From contig CAVQJL010000012.1 of NCBI GenBank assembly GCA_963712815.1, positions 558,001 through 622,000 on the forward strand: a stretch of 64,000 nucleotides of DNA, in the 5' to 3' direction. Both the position numbers and the translations under genes were made by a program. The notes beneath the pieces were generated by a model. That model had not been told where the DNA came from. It did no database searches and saw only the letters and a program-made list of their open reading frames with translations. This DNA is from RPQJ01 sp963712815 (lineage in GTDB: Bacteria > Pseudomonadota > Gammaproteobacteria > Steroidobacterales > Steroidobacteraceae). This document shows, piece by piece, positions 39,766 through 46,943 of this stretch (its first letter is position 1; each line of letters opens with the position of its first letter).

Positions 39766-40713
39766 ATGCGCGCCTGTCGCTACCACACCCCCCGCCCGAC
39801 GACCCGCCCCGCCGTCGAGGACGTTCCGGTCCCGTCGCCCGCAGCCGGCGAACTGCTCGTGCGCGTGGCCTCGGCGAGCCTCAACCCCGTGGACTGGAAG
39901 ATCGCGACCGGCAGCTTCCGTTTCCTCCTGAGGGGCGGCCTGCCGCGGACCATGGGATCGGATTTCGCGGGCCGGGTCGCGGCCATCGGGCCCGGCGTCA
40001 CCGGCTGGTCCGTTGACGAGCCCGTGATGGGCTTCATCGACCCGTTCGCGCGCAAAGAGGGCACTTTCGCCGAGTTCGTGCCGGTGCCGGCCAGCTTCGT
40101 GTACCGCCGGCCGCCCTCGATCGACGACCGGCTCGGTGCCGCCCTGCCCTGCGTGGGCGTCACCGCCGTCGCGCTCTGCGATCTGGCGCGCGTCGGTCGC
40201 GGCTCGAACATGCTCGTCAACGGCGCCTCGGGCGGCGTCGGTCACCTCGCGGTACAGGTCGCCAGGGCCCGTGGCGCCCGCGTCACCGCGGTGGCGAGCG
40301 AGCGCCGCCGCGAGTTCGTCAGCGCGCTCGGCGCCGACGCGTTCATCGACTACCTTGCCGCGACGCCGGCCGACTGGCCCGGCGGCTTCGACGCCGTGCT
40401 CGACTGCGTGCCCAACCTGCCGCGCAACACACACGCGCGACTGCTCGCCCACGGCGGGCACTATGCGAGCACCCTGCCGAACGCGGCGACCTACACGACC
40501 GACCCGTTCGTGAACCGCCTGGGTCGCCTCTCGCGGCATGCGCTGATGCTGCGACCCAACGAGCCGGCCATGCGGGAACTCATCCGGTACGTCGAGCAGG
40601 GCCGGCTGCGCTGCGAGATCGCGGGCGAGCACGCGCTCGAGGACGTCGAGCGCGCCATCGAGCAGTCCCGCTCGGGGCACGTCGCGGGCAAGCTGCTCAT
40701 CCGGATCGCGTGA
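39766..40713 (+). CDS. Zinc-independent medium-chain dehydrogenase (quinone reductase-like)
   Basis: 315 residues. GroES-like N-terminal domain (ASLNPVDWKIATGSFRFLLR; RTMGSDFAGRVAAIGPGVTG) and a Rossmann domain with NGASGGVGHLAVQVARARGA for NADPH. The zinc ligands of classical alcohol dehydrogenases are missing, and the ASLNPVDWK motif is that of quinone oxidoreductase/zeta-crystallin relatives. It probably reduces a quinone or enone with NADPH. It runs into the next gene tail to tail with a 17-bp overlap. ATG at 39766. Confidence 0.85.
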   Translation: MRACRYHTPRPTTRPAVEDVPVPSPAAGELLVRVASASLNPVDWKIATGSFRFLLRGGLPRTMGSDFAGRVAAIGPGVTGWSVDEPVMGFIDPFARKEGTFAEFVPVPASFVYRRPPSIDDRLGAALPCVGVTAVALCDLARVGRGSNMLVNGASGGVGHLAVQVARARGARVTAVASERRREFVSALGADAFIDYLAATPADWPGGFDAVLDCVPNLPRNTHARLLAHGGHYASTLPNAATYTTDPFVNRLGRLSRHALMLRPNEPAMRELIRYVEQGRLRCEIAGEHALEDVERAIEQSRSGHVAGKLLIRIA

Positions 40714-41803
40714 CGATCACCTTGGCCGCGGGATCGAGCAGCGCCTCCGCGGCGTCGTCCCAATCTGCCGTCAGGCCCGTGACGATCGCGGGCTGGAAGC
40801 GGCCGGACTGGATGATCGGCAGCACGTCGTGCATGCAGGGCCGCGAGTTGACGCGGCCGTGCACGAAGGTGATGCCGGTGCCGTACATCGCGAGCAGCGG
40901 CATGCGCGTCGTGGGCTGGTAGTAGATGCCGACGCTGGTGCACACGCCACCCGGGCGCGTCGAGCGGATGGCGACTGACAAGCCCGGCTCGCTGGCGCTC
41001 GCCTCCACGGTGACGTCGTAGTCGGGCCGCACGCGCGACGGCGGCTCGGCGAGCACCTCGCCGACACCGAGCCGGCGCGCAATATCGCGGCGGCCGGCGT
41101 CGGCATCAACGTACGTGACCGCGGACGCACCCATCGCCACGGCGATTCCCGCAGCGTACAGGCCGACGCTCAGCGCACCGCCGCCCATGACGAGCACCGA
41201 CGCCCCGGGGCGCTCGAGCAGCCTCGGGCCAACGGTGCGCCAGCCGTCCACGATGTTGTCGGGCAGGCTGCCGAGCGCCAGCGGATCGAGTCCGTCCGGC
41301 AGGGGCACGAGCATGAAATCGGCGAACGGCACGCGGACCGAGTCGCTGAGCGCTCCACCCCAGTCGCCACCAAGATCACCAAAACCGTACATCGAGCGTG
41401 CCGGCACGCCGGTGCAGTTCCCGGTGAGCCCCTCGCGGCAGAACGGGCAGGTGCCGCAGCAGATCTGGAACGAGCAACCGACCACCGTGCCGGGTTGCAC
41501 GGCGCGGACGTGGTCGCCGACCTCGGTCACGATGCCGACGAACTCGTGGCCGAAGGGGTACGGTCCCTTGAAGGGCGCATTGCGAAACAGGCCGCGCTGG
41601 CCGATGGCCGGCGGCAGGTGATTGCGCAGGAAGTGCAGGAACCGGCCGCGAAACGGCGCCTCCCCATACAGCACCGCACGGTCGAGGTCGCAGCGCGCGA
41701 CCGAGACGGGCCTGACGAGCGCCTCCCCCGGTCCCTGCAGGCGGGGAGCGGCGGTTTCGCGCCACTCCAGCCTGCCGGGCCGAAGGAACGTCAGCGAGCG
41801 CAC
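40697..41803 (-). CDS. Zinc-dependent alcohol dehydrogenase (MDR family)
   Basis: 368 residues. It has the zinc sites missing in the neighbour: catalytic-zinc region VARCDLDRAV and YPFGHEFVGIVTEVGD, and the structural-zinc cysteines CCGTCPFCREGLTGNC. The Rossmann domain carries VLVMGGGALSVGLYAAGIAV. The unusual CD rather than CGTD near the first ligand is within family range. The start is GTG at 41803, one base after the stop of a 40-residue peptide gene, so translation is probably coupled. Substrate unknown; location in a putative alcohol-response region is suggestive only. Confidence 0.85.
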   Translation of the reverse strand: MRSLTFLRPGRLEWRETAAPRLQGPGEALVRPVSVARCDLDRAVLYGEAPFRGRFLHFLRNHLPPAIGQRGLFRNAPFKGPYPFGHEFVGIVTEVGDHVRAVQPGTVVGCSFQICCGTCPFCREGLTGNCTGVPARSMYGFGDLGGDWGGALSDSVRVPFADFMLVPLPDGLDPLALGSLPDNIVDGWRTVGPRLLERPGASVLVMGGGALSVGLYAAGIAVAMGASAVTYVDADAGRRDIARRLGVGEVLAEPPSRVRPDYDVTVEASASEPGLSVAIRSTRPGGVCTSVGIYYQPTTRMPLLAMYGTGITFVHGRVNSRPCMHDVLPIIQSGRFQPAIVTGLTADWDDAAEALLDPAAKVIVTRSG

Positions 41804-41804
41804 G

Positions 41805-41927
41805 TCAGATATAGGCCTCGATGCCCGAGACGGCGTGAGTCAGCGAACCGACCACGATGGTGACGGCGAGCACGAGGCCGGCCAGGACTCGGGTCGTGAA
41901 CTTGTCGTAATTCTTGCAGGTGAACAT
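41805..41927 (-). CDS. 40-residue membrane peptide upstream of the dehydrogenase
   Basis: Starts MFTCKNYDKFTTRVLAGLVL and continues AVTIVVGSLTHAVSGIEAYI. A GGAGGATCC ribosome binding site lies just before the ATG at 41927. One hydrophobic helix covers about residues 14-30, with a short charged N-terminus. The stop and the GTG of the dehydrogenase are separated by a single base (TGACGTG). It may be a small membrane subunit, a signal-like leader or a translation-coupling leader. I do not recognise a family. Confidence 0.65.
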   Translation of the reverse strand: MFTCKNYDKFTTRVLAGLVLAVTIVVGSLTHAVSGIEAYI

Positions 41928-41990
41928 GGTTGGATCCTCCGTTGCGTGCGGAGGTGAAGTTACGCCTGCCGATTGACCAGATAAACAGCA

Positions 41991-42025
41991 CTATCCCGAT
42001 TTCTCTATCCTGATTTTCAGGATAG
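41991..42025. promoter_or_regulatory. Operator-like palindrome with extra half-site
   Basis: CTATCCTGA TTT TCAGGATAG (42005-42025) is a perfect 9-bp inverted repeat, and CTATCCCGA at 41991-41999 is a third half-site 14 bp away on the same side. The cluster is 64-98 bp before the start of the 40-residue peptide gene. The T run in the middle is too short for a terminator, so a regulator binding site for the peptide/dehydrogenase pair is the best reading. Confidence 0.65.
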
Positions 42026-42065
42026 TGCCGCGACCGGCCACGCCCGTCGCCCTGCCGTTCCGAGG

Positions 42066-42641
42066 TCACTCGACTCGACGGATGACGCCGCAGGCATCAC
42101 GCGCGCCGCCCGCGCAGCCCTTCTTGAGGTCGGACTCCTCGTCGCAGTAGGTGTCCTGTTGGGCGTGCACGATGATCGCGCTGCCGTCCGCATCGAAGAT
42201 GCCGAGGCGCCCCGGCGAGAGTGTCACGCGATTGGTCGTGTGCCGCAGGTAGCCAACGCCGTCCTTGATCTCGAGGTTGATCAGGTCGCCCATGTGGAAC
42301 GGGTGGTTGATGTCGGCAGCCGGCACGTCGTCGCTGGCGGTATCGGGTCGTGACTGGCCGAACGGACCCGGATCGTGATGTCCGCCCGCGGCTGCGCAGG
42401 GCTCGCAGCTGCCCACCTCGTGGATGTGCACGGCCCGCTTGCCGTCGGGCAGGCCGGTCAGGCGCAGCTCGACCGTGACTTCCTTGACGCCTTCCGCGGT
42501 GACCTGCTCGACGAGTGTCGCCGTGCCCTTGATCGCGGGGCTCGTGCAACCCTTCAGCTCGGCCACGGCCCGCAGGCCGTCCGCGCACACCAGTGCCGGG
42601 AAGACGAGGACCAAGGCTCCAACCGGAATTGACATGCGCAT
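42066..42641 (-). CDS. sodC: Cu/Zn superoxide dismutase, periplasmic
   Basis: 191 residues with signal peptide MRMSIPVGALVLVFPALVCA. Metal ligands are all readable: VHIHEVGSC (two copper His), AGGHHDPGPFG, NHPFHMGDLIN (His and Asp of the zinc site) and IIVHAQQDTY. The disulfide cysteines fall in GSCEPC and RDACGVI. It destroys superoxide in the periplasm. It lies divergently upstream of nothing in particular; the gap to the peptide gene (41928-42065) holds the palindrome. An alternative ATG six bases downstream of 42641 is possible. Confidence 0.92.
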   Translation of the reverse strand: MRMSIPVGALVLVFPALVCADGLRAVAELKGCTSPAIKGTATLVEQVTAEGVKEVTVELRLTGLPDGKRAVHIHEVGSCEPCAAAGGHHDPGPFGQSRPDTASDDVPAADINHPFHMGDLINLEIKDGVGYLRHTTNRVTLSPGRLGIFDADGSAIIVHAQQDTYCDEESDLKKGCAGGARDACGVIRRVE

Positions 42642-42748
42642 CGAATACCCTCCTGCGGATCGGCCCGTGTCGGCCGTTCGAGTGATTATGCATAAAGGCG
42701 GCCGCGGCGTTGCGGCAGTTCATTTGCACCTGGCGTAGGGCGACCCCT

Positions 42749-43045
42749 TCACCAGCGCCTGTTGCGTGCGCCGAGCGGCGGCCCGCCCTTCCAGCCCTCG
42801 TCGTTGGGCTCGATGGTCAGCACTCCGGGCTTCTCGCCTGCGTTGAAGGCCATGATGACCGGCCAGCCGTTCGAATTCTTGAACGGAAAGAACCACTGGC
42901 TGATGCCCCGGTAGGAATTCCCGCCATAGCTCGCCGCGAACTCCTTGAGCCCCTCGATCTCGATGACACCCGAGAGGCCCGGGAGCAGCAGCGCAGCGGC
43001 GACTGCCGCGACCGACGACCGACCAGAACCGCGATGACGCTTCAT
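42749..43045 (-). CDS. Small secreted hypothetical protein
   Basis: 98 residues. Signal-like segment SVAAVAAALLLPGLSGVIEI, then FAASYGGNSYRGISQWFFPF, KNSNGWPVIMAFNAGEKPG and IEPNDEGWKGGPPLG. No known domain. The ATG at 43045 follows a GGGGGCG run. It sits between sodC and the acyl-CoA synthetase/acetyltransferase gene, all on the minus strand. Confidence 0.55.
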   Translation of the reverse strand: MKRHRGSGRSSVAAVAAALLLPGLSGVIEIEGLKEFAASYGGNSYRGISQWFFPFKNSNGWPVIMAFNAGEKPGVLTIEPNDEGWKGGPPLGARNRRW

Positions 43046-43112
43046 GATCGCCCCCTCTTTTCTTGCAGGGAGAAACTGCCCCGCCCACGACAGGCCTGTC
43101 AACCGGTCGAGG

Positions 43113-45848
43113 TCACTGGGCCCCGGCGGTGACCCGTCCGACCTGGACGTCACTCGAGCGTCCGGTCTGCAGCGACAGCGTCATCTGCACCAGTTCCGGG
43201 TCGTCGGGATCCCGGCGGGTCTCGAAGCCGAGCGACTTCGACAACTCGATCATGCGGGCGTTCTCGCGCAGCGTGATCCCGGTCATGGTCTTCAGCTGAC
43301 GGTCGCGTGCCGCCTCGATCAACAGCCCGAAAAGGCGCCGCGCGAGGCCCTTCCCCTGCCATGCGTCGCCCACCACGATCGCGAACTCGCAGGTCTCCCC
43401 ATCGGGGAGGGTCGTGTAGCGCGCCACGCCGATCTGCTGCTCGCCGTCGGGCGTGTCGATCACCGCGATCAGTGCGATCTCGCGGTCGTAGTCGATCTGC
43501 GTGAACCGCGACAGCATCATCGGCGTCAGGTCGCGCAGCCCGAACATGAAGCGCAGGAACTTCGACTGCTCGGAGAGCCCGTGCACGAACGCGCTCTCGA
43601 TCGCCGCATCCTCGGGACGGATCGGCCGGATCGTCGCCGTCGCGCCGTCCGGCAGGTCGACCGTCGCATTCAGTGCGCTCGGGTACGGGTGGATGGCCAT
43701 GTGGTCGTACGGGCGCGCCGCGGCGACCGTCGGCACGAGGCCGATCCGCGCATCGAGCACGACGGCACCCGCGTCCGTGACGATCACCGGGTTCAGGTCC
43801 ATCGCGCCCACGTTTGGCAGCTCGCACACGATCTCCGATACGCGCAGCAGGATGTCCGTCACGGCGCGCTCGTTCGCCGCCGGTGCGCCCCGCAGCGGCA
43901 GCAGCGCCTGGCTCGCGCGCGTGCGGCGGATGAGGTCGCCGGCCAGGAACGCGTTCAACGGCGGCAGGGCCACGGCGCGGTCGCGTATCACCTCCACCAG
44001 CAACCCGCCGAGCCCGACGCTGATCGCCGGCCCGAACACCGGGTCGCGCACCACGCCGATCATGAGTTCGCGGGCGTGCTTGCGGCGATACATGGGCTCG
44101 ATCAGCACCCCCTCGAGTTCCGCGTCGGGCTGGGCGCGGGCGACCTCCTTGAGCATCGCCTCATAGGCGGCGCGCACGCCGCGCTCGTCGGCGAGGCCCA
44201 GGCGGACGCCGCCCACGTCGGTCTTGTGGGGGATGTCCGGCGACAGGATCTTCATGACGACCGGGAACCCCACCTCGCTGGCGATGCGCACCGCCTCGCG
44301 CGCCGAGCGCGCCGGCACGCTGCGCACTACCGGCACGCCGAATGCGGCGAGCACGGCCTTCGAGTCCGCCGGGTCGAGCCACTCCTGCCCGTTGGCCAGC
44401 GCGGCATCGAGCACTTCCTGCGCGGCCGCCCGGTCCGGCGCGGACGCCGGCCCGAGCGGTGCCGGCGCCTGCAGCAGCAACTGCTGGTTTGCCGAGTAGA
44501 GCGCCAGCGCCGCGATCGCATCGACCGCCACCTCGGGCCGCGTATAACTCGGCACGCTGTGACCGGCGAAACGCCGTCGACTCGCCGCGACGCCCTCGCC
44601 ACCCATCCAGCAGGTGAAGATCGGCTTGTGCCTGGGTCCTGCGACCTCGAGCAGCGCCTGCGCGATCATGTCCGGCTCGGTGAGCGCGTGCGGCACGAGG
44701 ATTGCGAGCACCACGTCCACGCCGGGATCCTGCAGGCAGATGGCGGCCGCCTCGGCGTACTGCGAAGCGCTGGCGTCGGCGCGCACGTACACCGGATTGC
44801 CCACGAGGCCGGCGGGCGGCAGCAGCGCGCGCAACTGCGCGACGGATTCGCCGGAGAGCGCGGCCAGCCGCAGCCACCGGTCGTCCGCGCGGTCCACGGC
44901 GATCTCGCCCGGACCTCCCGCGTTCGAGACCACGGCGAGCCGCTTCGCGCCGACCCGCACGCCGGCCCCGAGCGTGGCGGCCGCCGTGTAAAGCTCCGAG
45001 AAGTCGCGGATGCGCAGCACGCCGGCGCGGCGCATGGCGGCGTCGAACACGTCGTCGCCACCGACGATTGCGCCGGTGTGGAACGCGGACTCAGCCTCCG
45101 CTTCGCCGCCGTGCCGGCCCGCTTTCATCACCACCACCGGCTTGACGCGCGCCGCGGCGCGCAGCGCGCTCATGAAGCGCCGTGCGTCGCCGACGCCCTC
45201 AAGGTACAGCATGATGCTGTCGGTGCCGGGGTCGCGGGCCAGGAAGTCCAGGATCTCGCCGAGCTCGATGTCGGAGCCGATCCCCGTCGAGACCACGGTC
45301 GAGAAACCGACCCGGCGCGTGTGCGCCCAGTCGAGGATGGCAGCGCAGAGCGCGCCCGATTGCGAGACGAGCGCGAGCCGCCCCGGCAGCGTCTGGCGCG
45401 GGCCGCAGGAGGCGTTGACCCGCTGGTCGCCGCGGATCAGCCCGAGGCTGTTCGGACCCAGGAAGCGCAGTCCGTGGCGTCCCGCCCGCGCCCGCAGCTC
45501 GGCCTCGAGCGCGAGGCCATCGGCACCGGATTCCCGGAAGCCGGCGGACACGACGATCGCACCCTGGATACCGCGCATCCCGCAATCCTCGATGATGCCC
45601 GGGACGCTCGCGGCCGGGGTCACGATCACCGCCAGGTCCGCCGGCTCGGGCAGGTCGCGCACGCTGCGGTGGGTGACCTGGCCGGCCACCGACTCGTGTC
45701 GCAGGTTGACGTAGTGCACCGGTCCCTTGAACCCGGAGCCCGCGAGGTTGCGCCGAACGACGTCGCCGAGCGTACCCGGCGTCTCGCTCGCCCCGACGAG
45801 GACGACCGAGGCGGGCTTCATGAGGGCGGCGATGCGCTTGGCGGTCAC
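43113..45848 (-). CDS. Pat/PatZ-like acyl-CoA synthetase (ADP-forming)/GNAT acetyltransferase fusion
   Basis: 911 residues. The ADP-forming acetyl-CoA synthetase part is complete in order: CoA-binding domain (ASVVLVGASETPGTLGDVVR), ligase alpha segment with FHTGAIVGGDDVF, whose His aligns with the phosphohistidine of succinyl-CoA synthetase, and an ATP-grasp half (GFPVVMKILSPDIPHKTDVG). A GNAT domain occupies the last ~200 residues (TIRPIRPEDAAIESAFVHGL; VVGDAWQGKGLARRLFGLLI). This is the Pat/YfiQ architecture of protein lysine acetyltransferases that turn off acetyl- and propionyl-CoA synthetases. In Salmonella Pat the synthetase part is inactive; the retained His here leaves that open. Divergent from the deacetylase gene, 93 bp apart. 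Confidence 0.88.
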   Translation of the reverse strand: MTAKRIAALMKPASVVLVGASETPGTLGDVVRRNLAGSGFKGPVHYVNLRHESVAGQVTHRSVRDLPEPADLAVIVTPAASVPGIIEDCGMRGIQGAIVVSAGFRESGADGLALEAELRARAGRHGLRFLGPNSLGLIRGDQRVNASCGPRQTLPGRLALVSQSGALCAAILDWAHTRRVGFSTVVSTGIGSDIELGEILDFLARDPGTDSIMLYLEGVGDARRFMSALRAAARVKPVVVMKAGRHGGEAEAESAFHTGAIVGGDDVFDAAMRRAGVLRIRDFSELYTAAATLGAGVRVGAKRLAVVSNAGGPGEIAVDRADDRWLRLAALSGESVAQLRALLPPAGLVGNPVYVRADASASQYAEAAAICLQDPGVDVVLAILVPHALTEPDMIAQALLEVAGPRHKPIFTCWMGGEGVAASRRRFAGHSVPSYTRPEVAVDAIAALALYSANQQLLLQAPAPLGPASAPDRAAAQEVLDAALANGQEWLDPADSKAVLAAFGVPVVRSVPARSAREAVRIASEVGFPVVMKILSPDIPHKTDVGGVRLGLADERGVRAAYEAMLKEVARAQPDAELEGVLIEPMYRRKHARELMIGVVRDPVFGPAISVGLGGLLVEVIRDRAVALPPLNAFLAGDLIRRTRASQALLPLRGAPAANERAVTDILLRVSEIVCELPNVGAMDLNPVIVTDAGAVVLDARIGLVPTVAAARPYDHMAIHPYPSALNATVDLPDGATATIRPIRPEDAAIESAFVHGLSEQSKFLRFMFGLRDLTPMMLSRFTQIDYDREIALIAVIDTPDGEQQIGVARYTTLPDGETCEFAIVVGDAWQGKGLARRLFGLLIEAARDRQLKTMTGITLRENARMIELSKSLGFETRRDPDDPELVQMTLSLQTGRSSDVQVGRVTAGAQ

Positions 45849-45941
45849 GGGGGAGGCGGCGGCGGGACGGCGGTAACCCGGTCCATGCTAGCGATATACT
45901 CACTGCCGTTCATCCCGGATCACCGCAGGCGGACCCTGACC

Positions 45942-46865
45942 ATGCCCGTGGCCTTCGTTTCGCACCCGGCCTGCCGCATGCACCAGATGGGCACGGGCCA
46001 TCCGGAGCAGCCGGCACGCCTCGACGTCATCGAGGAACTGCTGCACGTACGGCAGCTGTACGACTTCCTGCGTCACCACGAGGCACCGCGGGCGTCCGTC
46101 GAGCAGCTCGCGCGGGTCCACCCCCGCTCGCACGTCGAGTACATCTCCTCGCAGTCGCCAGCCGAGGGCTACGCACGGCTCGACCCCGACACCGCCATGT
46201 GCCCCGACACGCTCGAGGCCGCGCTGCGCGCCGCAGGAGCGAACGTGCTTGCCACCGACCTCGTGATCGGAGGGGAGGTGCGGCGAGCGTTCTGCAACGT
46301 GCGTCCCCCGGGCCATCACGCCGAGCGTGCTCAGGCGATGGGCTTCTGCTTCTTCAATAACGTGGCGGTGGGCGCCGCCCACGCGCTCGAAGCCCACGGA
46401 CTCGAGCGGGTGGCAATCCTCGATTTCGACGTGCACCTCGGCAACGGCACCGAGAACATCTTCCGCGGCGACCGCCGCGTGCTGATCTGCTCGAGCTTCC
46501 AGTACCCGCTGTACCCCGGTAGCAACCCCGGCTCCGTGCCGGGCCACATCATCAACTGCCCGCTGCCGCCGGGCAGCGGCAGCGACCTGTTCCGCAAGGT
46601 CGTCAGCGAGCAATGGCTGCCCGCCCTCGAGGCGTTCGCCCCGCAGATGCTGTTCATCTCCGCCGGCTTCGATGGGCACGCCGCGGACGACCTCGCCGAG
46701 CTGCGCCTGACGACGGCCGATTACGCCTGGGTGACCGACCTGGCCTGCGGCGTGGCGGCCCGCCATGCGCAGCACCGCGTCGTCTCGACGCTCGAGGGCG
46801 GCTACGAACTGGCGGCGCTGGCGGCCAGCGCGGTGGCCCACATCGACCGGTTGATGGCCGACTGA
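45942..46865 (+). CDS. AcuC-like histone deacetylase-family protein
   Basis: 307 residues, class II HDAC-like. Catalytic residues are in place: His125-His126 (RPPGHHAERAQ), zinc ligands Asp163 and His165 (LDFDVHLGNGT), Asp244 (AGFDGH) and Tyr288 (LEGGYEL). Such bacterial enzymes remove acetyl or propionyl groups from lysines (AcuC) or from small polyamine amides. It lies directly upstream of prpE on the same strand (78 bp) and divergent from the Pat-like acetyltransferase, so protein deacylation is the favoured role. ATG at 45942; an earlier ATG at 45885 would add 19 residues without family similarity. Confidence 0.85.
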   Translation: MPVAFVSHPACRMHQMGTGHPEQPARLDVIEELLHVRQLYDFLRHHEAPRASVEQLARVHPRSHVEYISSQSPAEGYARLDPDTAMCPDTLEAALRAAGANVLATDLVIGGEVRRAFCNVRPPGHHAERAQAMGFCFFNNVAVGAAHALEAHGLERVAILDFDVHLGNGTENIFRGDRRVLICSSFQYPLYPGSNPGSVPGHIINCPLPPGSGSDLFRKVVSEQWLPALEAFAPQMLFISAGFDGHAADDLAELRLTTADYAWVTDLACGVAARHAQHRVVSTLEGGYELAALAASAVAHIDRLMAD

Positions 46866-46943
46866 AATAGTCGATCGTCTAATGGCCGCCCGGCAGGCGG
46901 GCCGGTAGAAGAATCCGCATCGCGGACAGCCCGGGAGAATGCC

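Noticed and set aside
42720..43088. Alternative minus-strand frame over the small secreted gene
   Set aside because: It lacks a signal sequence and ribosome binding site, whereas the chosen frame has both.
43044..45941. Long plus-strand frame running into the deacetylase gene
   Set aside because: Antisense to the Pat-like gene; only the last 924 bases encode a recognisable protein.
46890..46915. GC-rich partial hairpin before prpE
   Set aside because: Pairing is short and interrupted; nothing suggests a riboswitch or terminator.
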